The notes: generated by a model not told the origin, from the sequence alone. A DNA stretch of 64,000 bases from Clostridia bacterium (GCA_017621735.1 JAGASM010000036.1:1-64000), one strand, 5' to 3'. Positions 31,747-42,973 are shown, counted from the first letter of the stretch. A program made the numbers and translations.

Positions 31747-33561
31747 ATGGCAAAAGCAAATAAGTTATTGCGTAATTTCTGCATTATCGCGCATATCGAC
31801 CACGGGAAAAGTACGATTGCCGACCGCATTATGGAATTGACGGGGCAAGTAAGCAAGCGGGATATGGAAGAGCAGTTGCTCGACAGTATGGACATCGAGC
31901 GTGAACGCGGAATTACGATTAAATTAACCCCCGTCCGCATGTATTATAATGCAGACGACGGGAATGAGTATGAATTCAACCTCATCGATACGCCCGGGCA
32001 CGTCGACTTTACTTACGAAGTCAGCCGTTCGCTCGCCGCGTGCGAGGGAGCGATTTTGGTCGTGGACGCTTCGCAAGGGATCGAGGCGCAAACGCTTGCA
32101 AACGTTTATCTTGCCCTCGAAAACGATTTGGAAATCGTGCCCGTCATCAATAAAATCGATCTTCCTTCCGCCCGCATTGACGAGGTAAAAAAGGAAATTG
32201 AAGACGTAATCGGGTTGGATACGGAAGGGTGTCCTTGCGTTTCGGCAAAAGAGGGGACGAACATCAAAGATATTTTGGAAGCGGTCGTAAAACTCGTGCC
32301 GCCGCCCGTCGGCGATACGGAAGAACCTCTTCGCGCGCTCATTTTCGACAGTTATTACGATAACTACAAGGGGGTTATCCTCTTTGTGCGCATCAAAGAG
32401 GGAAGCGTAAAGGTGGGGGATACCATCAAAGCGTTTCTTTCTGACAAGACGTACGACGTCGTCGAAGTAGGGGCGTTTGCTCCGCACTTGCAACCGAAAG
32501 AAATCCTTTCCGCGGGGGACGTCGGATATATCGCCGCGTCCATTAAATCCATTCAAGACGTTGCCGTCGGCGATACGGTTACGTTGGCAACGAATCCTGC
32601 AAAGGAGCCTCTCCCCGGTTATAAAAAGGTGCAACCCGTCGTCTTTTGCGGGATTTATCCCCTCGACGGAAGCAAATTCGTCGATTTGAAAGAGGCGATC
32701 ATGAAGTTGCAACTCAACGACGCCGCGCTCATCTTTGAGCCTGATAATTCCGTTGCGCTCGGGTTTGGGTTCCGTTGCGGGTTCCTCGGGCTTTTGCATA
32801 TGGAAATTATCCAAGAGCGCATTGAACGGGAGTTCAACTTGGACATCATTACAACCGCACCCTCCGTTAGTTATCTCGTGCACAAAACGGACGGAACGGA
32901 GTTTTACGTGGACAATCCTTCCCACCTTCCTCCCCCTTCCGACATCGAATTTATGGAAGAGCCGATCGTCAAGGCGGAAGTATATTCTCCGCCCGAATAC
33001 TTGGGCGCGATTATGGATTTGTGCCAAGACAAGCGGGGAACGTTTAAGGACATGACCTACTTGGATGCGCACCGCGTCAAACTCGAATACCGACTTCCCT
33101 TAAACGAGATCGTGTACGACTTTTTCGACGAACTTAAATCGCGCACGAAGGGGTACGCAAGTTTCGACTACGAAGTGGCGGGATACGAGCGGAGTAAACT
33201 CGTCAAGTTGGATATTCTCTTAAACGGGGAAATTTGCGACGCACTTTCCACTATCGTGCATGAAGAGCGCGCCTATACGCGCGGGAGAACGCTTGCGGAA
33301 AACTTGAAAGACGCCATTCCCCGTCAACTGTTTGAAATTCCCATTCAAGCGGCGGTCGGCGGAAAAATTATTGCGCGGGAAACGGTAAAAGCCGTCCGCA
33401 AAGACGTCCTTGCCAAGTGCTACGGCGGGGATATTACGAGAAAGAAAAAACTCCTCGAAAAACAAAAAGAGGGCAAAAAACGCATGCGCCAAGTCGGTTC
33501 GGTGGAAGTGCCTTCGGAAGTGTTTATGGAGATTCTCAAAACGAACAAAGATAGAAAATAA
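31747..33561 (+). CDS. lepA: Elongation factor 4 (LepA)
   Basis: 604 residues, the usual length. GTPase motifs [14 protein letters not shown] (G1), RGITIK (G2), DTPGHVDF (G3), NKIDLPSA (G4), then EF-G-like domains and the LepA C-terminal domain ([35 protein letters not shown]). Ribosome-associated GTPase that back-translocates or aids assembly. Followed by ogt and hemW. Confidence 0.97.
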   Translation: MAKANKLLRNFCIIAHIDHGKSTIADRIMELTGQVSKRDMEEQLLDSMDIERERGITIKLTPVRMYYNADDGNEYEFNLIDTPGHVDFTYEVSRSLAACEGAILVVDASQGIEAQTLANVYLALENDLEIVPVINKIDLPSARIDEVKKEIEDVIGLDTEGCPCVSAKEGTNIKDILEAVVKLVPPPVGDTEEPLRALIFDSYYDNYKGVILFVRIKEGSVKVGDTIKAFLSDKTYDVVEVGAFAPHLQPKEILSAGDVGYIAASIKSIQDVAVGDTVTLATNPAKEPLPGYKKVQPVVFCGIYPLDGSKFVDLKEAIMKLQLNDAALIFEPDNSVALGFGFRCGFLGLLHMEIIQERIEREFNLDIITTAPSVSYLVHKTDGTEFYVDNPSHLPPPSDIEFMEEPIVKAEVYSPPEYLGAIMDLCQDKRGTFKDMTYLDAHRVKLEYRLPLNEIVYDFFDELKSRTKGYASFDYEVAGYERSKLVKLDILLNGEICDALSTIVHEERAYTRGRTLAENLKDAIPRQLFEIPIQAAVGGKIIARETVKAVRKDVLAKCYGGDITRKKKLLEKQKEGKKRMRQVGSVEVPSEVFMEILKTNKDRK

Positions 33562-33571
33562 CGGATACGTT

Positions 33572-33877
33572 ATGAATTTTCATCAACGGGTTTACGAATT
33601 TTTACGCACCGTTCCCAAGGGAAAGGTGGTTACGTACGGGCAAATTGCGGCGAATATCGGCGCTCCGCGCTCGTCAAGACAGGTAGGTTGGGCGCTTCAC
33701 GTCAATCCGCAGCCGGGGGTAATTCCCTGTCATCGCGTCGTCAATCGGGAGGGTAGGCTTGCGCCCGCGTTTGCGTTTGGCGGAATCGAGGTGCAAGCGT
33801 CCCTTTTGCGCGCGGAAGGAGTGGAGGTAAACGACGGCTACGTCGATTTATCCCGCTATCAATACAAGGCGGAATAA
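33572..33877 (+). CDS. ogt: Minimal O6-alkylguanine DNA methyltransferase domain protein
   Basis: 101 residues from ATG 33572. Consists only of the Ada/Ogt C-terminal domain: GKVVTYGQIAANIG, the Arg-finger SSRQVGWAL, and the active-site motif IPCHRVVN with Cys53. The N-terminal ribonuclease-H-like domain of usual Ogt (about 160 residues) is missing. The Cys distinguishes it from alkyltransferase-like proteins, where it is Trp or Ala. Likely accepts alkyl groups from DNA irreversibly. Lies 10 bp after lepA, no strong ribosome binding site. Confidence 0.85.
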   Translation: MNFHQRVYEFLRTVPKGKVVTYGQIAANIGAPRSSRQVGWALHVNPQPGVIPCHRVVNREGRLAPAFAFGGIEVQASLLRAEGVEVNDGYVDLSRYQYKAE

Positions 33878-33904
33878 CAAAAACGCCTTTTAAGGAGGAG
33901 TTTT

Positions 33905-35017
33905 ATGGCGGGAATTTATTTGCATATTCCCTTTTGCAAACACAAATGCACCTATTGTGATTTTACGTCTTTCCCCGAAAAACTTTGCTTTTCGGAAGCG
34001 TACATGGCGTGCCTTATCAAAGAAATCGAACAAAGGGGAAAGCAACTTTCCCGCATGACGTTCGATACCGTCTATTTCGGCGGGGGAACGCCTTCCGTCG
34101 TCGATCCGATTTACGTGGCGGCGGCGGTCAAGCAAATTAAAAAGAGTTTCCGTTTGGCTCCCGACGCGGAAATTACCATTGAAATGAATCCCGGCACGGT
34201 GAGCGAAGAGAAGATCGCAATTTATAAGCGCGCGGGGATCAACCGCTTTTCCGTCGGGTTGCAGTCGGCAATCGACGAACAACTCGAAGAGGTAGGGCGT
34301 ATTCATAACGTGCGCGATTATATGTACTGCGCTTCCCTTTTGAAGGGGGAAAACTTTTCCGCGGATATCATGCTCGGATTAAAGGGGCAAACGAAGGAAG
34401 ACGTTCGCAAAACGGTAGAGGTTGCGGTTATGAGCGGAGCGAGCCATATTTCCATGTATGCGCTGACGCCCGAAGACGGAACGCCGATTTATACCGATTA
34501 CTTAAACGGCGAACTTCCCGATTCGGACGAGGTTGCGGAGTTGTACGAATACGGCTATGCGCTCCTCAAAGAGCGGGGATTCGAGCGTTACGAAGTGAGC
34601 AATTTTTGCAAAAAGGGCAAGGAAAGTAAGCACAATCTCAACTATTGGAAACGGGGAGAATACATCGGGCTTGGCGTTTCCGCAAGTTCTTTTCTCGGAA
34701 ACAAGCGGTTTACCAACACCTTTGATTTGGACGAGTATATGAAGTGCGTCCTTTCCGGGTTCCCGCCCGTCATCGAAAGTGAAGACGTTTCGGAAAGCGA
34801 CGCAAAGTTCGAGTTTGTCATGCTCGCTTTGCGCACCGCGCGCGGGCTTTCCGCCAAGGAATATAAGAGCGCTTTCCACAGCGAATGGAAGGAAGATTTT
34901 TCCGCCGCCTATCGCAAAACGGCGGAATACCTTGAAGAAGAGGGGGACGTTGCCCGTATCAAGGAAAAATACCTCTACGTGCAAAATTCCATTTTATCCG
35001 AATACATGAACGGATAA
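33905..35017 (+). CDS. hemW: Radical SAM heme chaperone HemW
   Basis: 370 residues. Radical SAM cluster CKHKCTYC (Cys11, 15, 18), GGGTPS, the family block NRFSVGLQS, and the HemN/HemW C-terminal domain (ISMYALTPEDGTPIY, KHNLNYWKRGEYIGLG). HemW, not HemN, because the N-terminal HemN tail is missing and Cys motif lacks the fourth Cys. AAGGAGGAG precedes ATG. LepA-HemW is a common Firmicutes pair. Confidence 0.92.
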   Translation: MAGIYLHIPFCKHKCTYCDFTSFPEKLCFSEAYMACLIKEIEQRGKQLSRMTFDTVYFGGGTPSVVDPIYVAAAVKQIKKSFRLAPDAEITIEMNPGTVSEEKIAIYKRAGINRFSVGLQSAIDEQLEEVGRIHNVRDYMYCASLLKGENFSADIMLGLKGQTKEDVRKTVEVAVMSGASHISMYALTPEDGTPIYTDYLNGELPDSDEVAELYEYGYALLKERGFERYEVSNFCKKGKESKHNLNYWKRGEYIGLGVSASSFLGNKRFTNTFDLDEYMKCVLSGFPPVIESEDVSESDAKFEFVMLALRTARGLSAKEYKSAFHSEWKEDFSAAYRKTAEYLEEEGDVARIKEKYLYVQNSILSEYMNG

Positions 35018-35068
35018 ACCGCTCGCCGATCGCATATATAAAAATTTCATGCGGAATCTAAATCAACT

Positions 35069-35091
35069 CGACGGGCAACCGTCGGGTTTTT
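35069..35091 (+). terminator. Terminator of lepA-ogt-hemW
   Basis: CGACGG / CCGTCG with GCAA-type loop and a following GGTTTTTG. Confidence 0.7.
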
Positions 35092-35191
35092 GATTTATTT
35101 CCATCAATGACAACGATCGTGGCGGAATTGCTTATAATCGTGTATAGACAATCATAATCAAAACCGTTATACTTACGGAAAGGAGAAAGTT

Positions 35192-35668
35192 ATGTCGTTG
35201 CCCGAAAAACTTTACGGTTTGCGCCGAACACATGGTCTGTCCCAAGAAGCACTTGCCGAAAAATTAAATTGTTCCAGACAAGTAATTTCAAAATGGGAGA
35301 ACGGAACGACAACGCCCGACGTCGAAACGCTGCAAAAATATAGCGAACTTTTCGGCGTCAGCATCGATTCGCTCGTAAAAGACGAGGCGGAAGACTTGCA
35401 AGATGTACCGCCTTCCGTGCCGTCCCCTAAAAAGAATAAAAAAGACGACGGCAAACTGCTCGGAATATTGGGGCTTGCCGTTTCGCTTTTGGGGTGCGTT
35501 TCGCTCATCGTATTCGGCGTTATTTTGATCTTTGACGAGAAAACGGCGAGCGGCGTTGCGCAGTCGTCTACAATCGTTTTGGACGGAACGTCGATTGCAA
35601 TGCTGATTTCGGTGCTGTTCGTGATCTTTGGAGTGATTCTGCTCATCAAAACGGGAAAACGAAAGTAG
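35192..35668 (+). CDS. XRE-family regulator with C-terminal membrane segments
   Basis: 158 residues. N-terminal helix-turn-helix of the Cro/C1 type (GLSQEALAEKLNCSRQVISKWENG, residues about 15-38, then PDVETLQKYSELFGVSIDSL), a linker, and two transmembrane helices (LLGILGLAVSLLGCVSLIVFG; TSIAMLISVLFVIFGVILLI). So a membrane-tethered DNA-binding protein, a form common in Clostridia near small membrane genes. AAAGGAGAAAGTT before ATG. Followed at 9 bp by a small membrane protein likely functionally linked. Confidence 0.9.
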   Translation: MSLPEKLYGLRRTHGLSQEALAEKLNCSRQVISKWENGTTTPDVETLQKYSELFGVSIDSLVKDEAEDLQDVPPSVPSPKKNKKDDGKLLGILGLAVSLLGCVSLIVFGVILIFDEKTASGVAQSSTIVLDGTSIAMLISVLFVIFGVILLIKTGKRK

Positions 35669-35677
35669 GGGGAAGTT

Positions 35678-35926
35678 ATGAAAAAATTGTCGTACGCGTT
35701 TGCGCTTCTTGCAGTTTTACTCACAAACGCCATGTGCGTTGTCGTAACGTACGTTTGCACAAACGGCTATCATGCGGAAAAACATCATTTTACAAGTGCG
35801 CCTTGGGAAGTGGGGTTTTTATTTATAATTCCGTTTGCCGTTGCAATCGCGGCTTGTGCCGTTCTATCTTATATTGCCAAGAAGAAAAGTTTTAACAATC
35901 CCGTCGGCGGCAAGAAAAACGGTTGA
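35678..35926 (+). CDS. Small two-pass membrane protein linked to the XRE gene
   Basis: 82 residues. Hydrophobic start (LSYAFALLAVLLTNAMCVVVTYV) and a second segment (VGFLFIIPFAVAIAACAVLSYIA) with a basic tail. GGGGGAAG before ATG. Second gene of the operon with the membrane-tethered XRE regulator; may signal to or be controlled by it. Family not recognised. Confidence 0.75.
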   Translation: MKKLSYAFALLAVLLTNAMCVVVTYVCTNGYHAEKHHFTSAPWEVGFLFIIPFAVAIAACAVLSYIAKKKSFNNPVGGKKNG

Positions 35927-35940
35927 TATTTGCAGTAAAA

Positions 35941-35978
35941 AAGACGAACGAAAAAATTTTCGTTCGTCTTTTTTTTTG
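35941..35978 (+). terminator. Terminator of the XRE operon
   Basis: AAGACGAACGAAAA / TTTTCGTTCGTCTT perfect 14-bp arms with a run of nine Ts. Confidence 0.92.
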
Positions 35979-36084
35979 TAGCCTTTAGCGGAAAAGAACT
36001 ACCACTTGAAGCGGTGGTATAAAAAATCTATCGCAAAAAAAGTGGATTTTCCGACCGCAAATAAAAAACACAGGAGGATTCGTC

Positions 36085-36135
36085 ATGACGGTAGCCTTTA
36101 GCGGAAAAGAACTACCACTTGAAGCGGTGGTATAA
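36085..36135 (+). CDS. Repeat-borne 16-residue mini-ORF, copy 2
   Basis: MTVAFSGKELPLEAVV, then TAA. GGAGG at 36073-36077 stands 7 nt before the ATG, an ideal ribosome binding site. Whether it is translated is unknown; it may equally be a structural part of the repeat. Confidence 0.3.
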   Translation: MTVAFSGKELPLEAVV

Positions 36136-36210
36136 AAAATCTATCGCACCCCCTGTGTTATAAAAAAGTGGGGTTTCCGACCACAAATAAAAAACACAGG
36201 AGGATTCGTC

Positions 36211-36261
36211 ATGACGGTAGTCTTTAGCGGAAAAGAACCACCACTTGAAGCGGTGGTATAA
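36211..36261 (+). CDS. Repeat-borne 16-residue mini-ORF, copy 3
   Basis: MTVVFSGKEPPLEAVV, then TAA, with the same GGAGG 7 nt upstream. Two codon changes against copy 2 keep the frame and length. Confidence 0.3.
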   Translation: MTVVFSGKEPPLEAVV

Positions 36262-36364
36262 AAAATCTATCGCAAAGCCCCCTGTGATATAAAAAGGCGG
36301 GGTTTCCGACCACAAATAAAAAACACAGGAGGATTTTTCAGTATGCGCTTTTTGGATACTTGTC

Positions 36365-37225
36365 CTATTTCCACAACTGATCGGGATGAAAGCCGTATAC
36401 TTGAACGACTTCAAAGAGCGGACAGTTGGCAATATCGTTAGACGTTACGACGGGACCGCCGTCCGAGTCGATATCGTAGCCGAAATTTTTGTATGCTTGC
36501 CACACCAAATGACTGCAATGCGTCGCTTCGGGCGTAAAGCCTTGGTCTTTTTTTGAAAAGATTCCCACTGTGAGCGAGTAGGGGATTCCGTTTAAGTGTT
36601 CTAACGCGGAAGAGCCGATCTGCGTGCGTTCCTCTTCCGTCAAATCTTTCATACGGAGAATGATAAAGTTGGTTGCCGATTGAAACCACGCCATGCTTTC
36701 GGTATGGGAAAGCCGACCGGGGGCAACCGATTGTAAAATGCTTTCCGTTTTTGCGTTTGCGACGATGGCAGCGTGCCCGTTTCGCCAACCGTACGTGTGG
36801 CAGGTAGAAGTTACGATGACGTCCCCGTCCTTCAAAGGGGCAAAAGGGGCAAGCCTACCCAGAAGCACCTCGTGCGGGGTGGTCGGCGCGGCGAGAATGT
36901 GTACGATTTTGCCTTCGTAGAAGAAGGCGTCTTGGAAATTGAGGATACGCGAAGGCTGCGTTTTGAGTTCATCGAGCGGCTCGCGCGCAAGTCCCGTTTG
37001 ATAGTAAAGCGTTTCGTAATCTTCGTCCGTCCAAACGTCCTTTTCGAGGAGTTCGGTTAAATCTATTTTTTCGTAATCGGGCACGTAACGCGCGGCGTCT
37101 TCCGTTTTCCATTCAACGGCGAGAAGAACGGTCATCACGAGGGCGACGGTTACGACGATTGCCGTAAAAACACAGGACAAGCGGAAGAAAAAAGTGCCGA
37201 TTGAGAATTTTTTCTTCTTTTTCAC
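36365..37225 (-). CDS. Membrane-anchored permuted papain-like amidase (YiiX/NlpC-P60 superfamily)
   Basis: 286 residues from GTG 37225 after GAAAGGAGTTCC. Lys-rich start and one transmembrane helix (about 14-38), then an extracellular domain. His151 in RNGHAAIVANA precedes Cys237 in ATHCSHLVWQAYKNFGYDID, the His-before-Cys order of permuted NlpC/P60 enzymes such as YiiX and YaeF. Such proteins hydrolyse amide or thioester bonds of peptidoglycan or lipids. Anchored outside the membrane. Substrate unknown. Confidence 0.75.
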   Translation of the reverse strand: MKKKKKFSIGTFFFRLSCVFTAIVVTVALVMTVLLAVEWKTEDAARYVPDYEKIDLTELLEKDVWTDEDYETLYYQTGLAREPLDELKTQPSRILNFQDAFFYEGKIVHILAAPTTPHEVLLGRLAPFAPLKDGDVIVTSTCHTYGWRNGHAAIVANAKTESILQSVAPGRLSHTESMAWFQSATNFIILRMKDLTEEERTQIGSSALEHLNGIPYSLTVGIFSKKDQGFTPEATHCSHLVWQAYKNFGYDIDSDGGPVVTSNDIANCPLFEVVQVYGFHPDQLWK

Positions 37226-37503
37226 GCGGAACTCCTTTCAAAATAGCATTGCGCTATTCTTGGATATCATACCACGCGCGGGGGAATCTGTCAAGTGGGA
37301 ATAGGGCGCGTCGCATAGATCGCGCTCTTTGTAGGCAAAGGGGGCAAAAACGCGCGCTCGGAAAGAGGAGCACGGGTGTTTTTGGGGAGAAACAATATAA
37401 GGCGCGCGCCCGTTGGAGTGAGGGAAAGAGGAGATCGCAAAGGCGCGTTGAGAGAAAATCACACGAAAGTTTTTCCGCGCGGCAAAAGGCGTAGTTGTTT
37501 GCC

Positions 37504-37720
37504 GAAAGCGTACAATGCAAGGCTGCGTTTCTACGGAACGGCAGATAGAGGAGGCTTTCTGCAAGAGGCGAATTTACTTAACGAAAGCGTACAACGCGAG
37601 GCTGCGTTTCTACGGAACGGCAGATAGAGGGGGCTTTCTGCAAGAGGCGAATTTACTTAACGAAAATGCACAACGCAAGGCTGCGTTTCTACGGAACGGT
37701 TATACGGAAGGGTGTTCTCG
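37504..37720. repeat. 79-bp tandem repeat, about 2.7 copies
   Basis: GAAAGCGTACAAYGCRAGGC-TGCGTTTCTACGGAACGGCA starts at 37504, 37583 and, varied, 37662; units include AGAGGCGAATTTACTTAACG. Array begins right at the 3' end of the lipoprotein gene. The stretch 37240-37500 to the left shows no gene. Confidence 0.85.
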
Positions 37721-38359
37721 CTCGGCAAGAATTTCCCCCGATTCTCCGTCCAAAAGAAAGGAATGCGTGTTCCCGTTTTTTCCGACAATGGCAACGTAAT
37801 AATAATTTTTCTCTCGGCGCAACAAACGCACGTAAAACTCGGCATGCAGTTCTCCGTCTTCCGTAAACGGAATGAGCGCCTCGTCGCGTTGTTCGAGCAT
37901 TTTTTCAAGCGCCCCTTCTATCGAAAGAGTATTCTCGTTTTTTACCGACGTTGCCGTAATTTCGCGTACATGCTCCCCGCACTCAATGCGTAAATCGACG
38001 GTTGAGGTCGGAAATTCTTTTACGCTTTGCTCGTAGTAGTATTCGTTTTTTACGGTGTGGAAGGACGTTTCTCCGCCGCCTTCCGTTTCTCCGTAAGAAA
38101 AGAAAATACGATAGCCGTCTGCGGAAGAAAAATCGCGCAGGGAGATTTCCACAAGCGACTGCTTTTCGCCGACAATGCCGTCGGAGAGGTGCGGTTGTTC
38201 GCGCGTAACGCAAGAAAACGTTACGGAAAATTCATCCGTTTGCGCGTAAAATAGGTCGCTGCGCGCCTCCGAGATCCGGGAAGAAAAATCGTCGCCGTCG
38301 CAAGCGGTTAAAACGGGAAACAAGATGGCAAGAAGAAGGATAATTTTTGGTCGTTTCAT
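37700..38359 (-). CDS. Lipoprotein with possible PepSY-like C-terminus
   Basis: 219 residues from ATG 38359; the open frame reaches further upstream, but only through repeat DNA. Signal peptide with lipobox (MKRPKIILLLAILFPVLTAC, Cys20). The mature part is beta-rich. The end, YYYVAIVGKNGNTHSFLLDG followed by GEILAE, resembles the last strand pair of PepSY-type domains, which is a weak hint. No ribosome binding site seen. Function unknown. Confidence 0.7.
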   Translation of the reverse strand: MKRPKIILLLAILFPVLTACDGDDFSSRISEARSDLFYAQTDEFSVTFSCVTREQPHLSDGIVGEKQSLVEISLRDFSSADGYRIFFSYGETEGGGETSFHTVKNEYYYEQSVKEFPTSTVDLRIECGEHVREITATSVKNENTLSIEGALEKMLEQRDEALIPFTEDGELHAEFYVRLLRREKNYYYVAIVGKNGNTHSFLLDGESGEILAEREHPSV

Positions 38360-38397
38360 GCTATATGCTATGAAAGGGAAAGGTGCGTTATGCAATA

Positions 38398-38720
38398 ATA
38401 GACGAACGTTGTTTGAATAGGGAGGCGAGAAAGGGGCGTCGGACGGTAGAGGGGACAAAAAAATACGCATGCACGGAAAACGGGAAGATAGACGACCGTT
38501 GCTTTGGGAAAGGGCGTCGGACGGTAGGGGGCAAAAAAATACGCGTGCACGGGGAACGGGAAGATAGACGAACGCGGCTTGAACAAGGGGCGAGAAAGGG
38601 GCGATGGACGGTAGGGGGAAAAGCAAAAAATACGCATGCACGGGAAACGGGACGATGGACGAACGCGGCTTGAACAAGGGGAGAGAAAGGGGCGACGGAC
38701 GGTAGGAGGAAGAGCGAAAT
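38398..38720. repeat. Degenerate tandem repeat of about 65-95 bp
   Basis: Four to five imperfect units built from GACGAACGYGGCTTGAACAAGG, GGGCGAYGGACGGTAGGGGG and AAATACGCATGCACGGGAAACG recur between 38398 and 38720. Fills the gap upstream of the lipoprotein gene; no gene on either strand. Confidence 0.8.
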
Positions 38721-38797
38721 AAAGGGTAGGCGCGCGGGGGCTTCCTTGCTATGCAAGGAGATGTAAAAATCCGCCCGAATTTTTTTCGTTCATACGG

Positions 38798-38826
38798 TTG
38801 CAATTTTCCGTTAGATGTGATAAAAT
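38798..38826 (+). promoter_or_regulatory. Promoter of the membrane-protein/guaB operon
   Basis: TTGCAA (38798-38803), 17 bp, TAAAAT (38821-38826). Confidence 0.7.
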
Positions 38827-38855
38827 ATGCAAAATAACCGAAAGGAGGAAAGAGA

Positions 38856-40899
<2,044 letters not shown>

Positions 40900-40900
40900 G

Positions 40901-40926
40901 AAAAACACCCAATATGGGTGTTTTCC
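40901..40926 (+). terminator. Terminator between guaB and guaA
   Basis: AACACCC / GGGTGTT with AATAT loop and TTTT; partial read-through would feed guaA, which has no promoter I can see. Confidence 0.7.
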
Positions 40927-40959
40927 CCTAAACACGAAAAAATCACGGAGGATTATTAT

Positions 40960-41940
40960 ATGGAAAACAACAAACGTCCCGAAAGTATGGAACGCATCGT
41001 AACGCCCGCTTTGGCGCAAGCGTTTATCGAAGAACAAGTGAAAGAAATTCGCGCACAAGTGGGAGATAGAAAGGTGCTCCTCGCGCTTTCGGGCGGGGTT
41101 GACTCGTCCGTCGTCGCGGCGCTTTTGATCAAAGCGATCGGCAAGCAACTTGTCTGCGTGCACGTCAATCACGGCTTGCTCCGCAAGGGAGAGCCCGAAC
41201 AGGTCGTCGAGGTATTCCGCAATCAAATGGATGCAAACCTCGTATACGTCGATGCGGTCGAGCGCTTCCTCGGCAAGTTGGAAGGAGTGGAAGAACCGGA
41301 GAAAAAACGTAAGATTATCGGCGCGGAATTTATTCGCGTATTTGAGGAAGAAGCAAGAAAGTTGGAAGGAATTGACTTCCTTGCACAAGGGACGATTTAT
41401 CCCGACATTCTCGAAAGCGGTCCTGTCAAGGCGCACCATAACGTAGGCGGACTTCCCGACGATTTGCAGTTTGAACTTGTCGAACCGTTGAAATTCCTCT
41501 TCAAAGACGAAGTGCGCGTCGTCGGAAAAGAGTTGGGACTCCCCGACGGTATGGTATACCGTCAGCCGTTCCCCGGCCCCGGGCTTGGGGTGCGTTGCCT
41601 CGGCGCCATCACGCGGGAAAGATTAGAAGTTGTTCGCGAGTCGGATGCGATCTTGCGGGAAGAATTTGCAAAGAACGGGTTGGAAGGACAGGTTTGGCAG
41701 TACTTTACCGCCGTTCCCGATTTCCGTTCCGTCGGCGTGTTGAACGATACGCGTACGTATGCGTATTCCGTTATTATTCGCGCCGTCAATACCGTAGACG
41801 CGATGACTGCTACGGTTGCGCACGTTCCGTTTGCACTTTTGCAGCACATTACCGAACGCATTACGCACGAAGTGCCCAACGTCAACCGCGTACTCTTCGA
41901 CCTTACGCCGAAGCCCGTCGCGACCATTGAGTGGGAATAA
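40960..41940 (+). CDS. guaA: GMP synthase, ATP-pyrophosphatase part only (no glutaminase domain)
   Basis: 326 residues from ATG 40960 (ACGGAGG upstream). PP-loop SGGVDSS (44-50), the synthetase block [11 protein letters not shown], and the dimerisation domain with [14 protein letters not shown] and the end KPVATIEWE. Ordinary bacterial GuaA has about 510 residues with an N-terminal GATase1 domain; here it is absent, as in the split archaeal type. Amidates XMP to GMP using ammonia, or a partner glutaminase encoded elsewhere. Confidence 0.93.
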   Translation: MENNKRPESMERIVTPALAQAFIEEQVKEIRAQVGDRKVLLALSGGVDSSVVAALLIKAIGKQLVCVHVNHGLLRKGEPEQVVEVFRNQMDANLVYVDAVERFLGKLEGVEEPEKKRKIIGAEFIRVFEEEARKLEGIDFLAQGTIYPDILESGPVKAHHNVGGLPDDLQFELVEPLKFLFKDEVRVVGKELGLPDGMVYRQPFPGPGLGVRCLGAITRERLEVVRESDAILREEFAKNGLEGQVWQYFTAVPDFRSVGVLNDTRTYAYSVIIRAVNTVDAMTATVAHVPFALLQHITERITHEVPNVNRVLFDLTPKPVATIEWE

Positions 41941-41954
41941 TCAAATAAAAAAAT

Positions 41955-41990
41955 GCGGCGGGGGGAAATGAGTTCACCTCGCCGTTTTGA
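41955..41990 (+). terminator. Possible terminator of guaA
   Basis: CGGCGGGG / CCTCGCCG with an imperfect stem and TTTT. Weaker than the others in the window. Confidence 0.45.
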
Positions 41991-42004
41991 TAAGGAGTGA
42001 TGCT

Positions 42005-42937
42005 ATGTCCGCATTGTTAAATAAAGGAATTGCAGTGGGAGCGACGTTCTTGACGCTTGTCGCAACGGGGCTCCTTTCGGCGTGCTCCGGGGGAGAGTAC
42101 GAAACGAACGTGCACCCGATCGAGGAGGCGTTCAACGGAATACAAATTAAAACGGAAACGGCGGGGATTGAGTTTATTTTCTCCGAGAGCGACGCGTGCG
42201 CCGTTACCTGTTACGAACGGACGGATATGAAACATGCCGTTTCCGTAAAAGAAGGCGTGTTGACGATCGAGTTGATTGACGAGAGGGAATGGTACGAAAC
42301 CTTTTATGGATTTTCCGATCCCAAAATCACCCTTTCTCTTCCCCGAACGGAGTATGGCGATCTTTTGATTGACGAAAGCACGGGGGACGTGGAAATTCCG
42401 AGCAGTTTCAAATTTACAAGCGTCGATATTACCGTTAGCACGGGGGACGTGGCGTGCAATGCCTCTACGTCGGGAATGATGAAAATAAAATCGAGCACAG
42501 GGGCAATTCGCGTAGAGGGGGCATCGTGCGGGGCGCTCGATTGCTCCGTTTCGACAGGAAGCGTTACCCTTTCTCAAATCAGTTGCGACGGGGGTGTTTC
42601 CGTGGAAGTTTCGACGGGAAAGACGGATGTTTCCGATCTTGCGTGCAGCCGTTTTGATTCGGACGGCAGTACGGGAAAAATCGCGTTAAACAACGTAATT
42701 GCGTCGGGAATGATGTTTATTGAGCGGAGTACGGGGGACGTTTTGTTCGACGGATGCGACGCGAGCGAAATTTACGTGGAAACGGATACGGGGGACGTAA
42801 GAGGGAGCCTTCTTTCGGATAAGGTATTCTTGGTGGAAACGGACACGGGTAAAATTGACGTTCCCAAAACGACGTCGGGGGGAAGGTGTGAGATCTCGAC
42901 GGACACGGGAGATATTAAAATTACCATTCAATCATAA
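42005..42937 (+). CDS. DUF4097-type beta-helix lipoprotein
   Basis: 310 residues from ATG 42005 (AAGGAG upstream). Signal peptide with lipobox (LVATGLLSAC, Cys near 24), then a repetitive solenoid: seven or more rungs with S/DTGD or S/DTGK (VSTGDVACNAS, SSTGAIRVEG, DTGDVRGSL, DTGKIDVPK, DTGDIKITI), the DUF4097 pattern. Right-handed beta-helix on the outer membrane face. Role unknown; such proteins are often near envelope-stress or XRE regulators. Confidence 0.88.
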   Translation: MSALLNKGIAVGATFLTLVATGLLSACSGGEYETNVHPIEEAFNGIQIKTETAGIEFIFSESDACAVTCYERTDMKHAVSVKEGVLTIELIDEREWYETFYGFSDPKITLSLPRTEYGDLLIDESTGDVEIPSSFKFTSVDITVSTGDVACNASTSGMMKIKSSTGAIRVEGASCGALDCSVSTGSVTLSQISCDGGVSVEVSTGKTDVSDLACSRFDSDGSTGKIALNNVIASGMMFIERSTGDVLFDGCDASEIYVETDTGDVRGSLLSDKVFLVETDTGKIDVPKTTSGGRCEISTDTGDIKITIQS

Positions 42938-42942
42938 ATGAA

Positions 42943-42973
42943 AAAAGCGACCTCTTGAAGAGGTCGCTTTTCA
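42943..42973. terminator. Terminator between the DUF4097 and zinc-ribbon genes
   Basis: AAAAGCGACCTCTT / AAGAGGTCGCTTTT palindrome, usable in both directions between convergent genes. Confidence 0.85.

Larger units (their letters stand above)
35978..36340. repeat. Three tandem copies of a 113-126 bp repeat with a mini-ORF
   Basis: Units begin GTAGCCTTTAGCGGAAAAGA at 35978 and 36091 and in variant form at 36217. Each holds ACCACTTGAAGCGGTGGT, a hairpin, then CCGACCRCAAATAAAAAACA and CAGGAGGATT. In units two and three CCTGTG...CACAGG closes a larger hairpin around GTGG/CCAC. A dispersed copy stands at 45266-45365. The minus strand is also open through the array. Confidence 0.9.

Noticed and set aside
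36112-36432. Minus-strand ORF over the mini-ORF repeat with internal peptide repeats
   Set aside because: It only mirrors the DNA repeat, runs into the amidase gene and has no ribosome binding site; mentioned as a property of the repeat.
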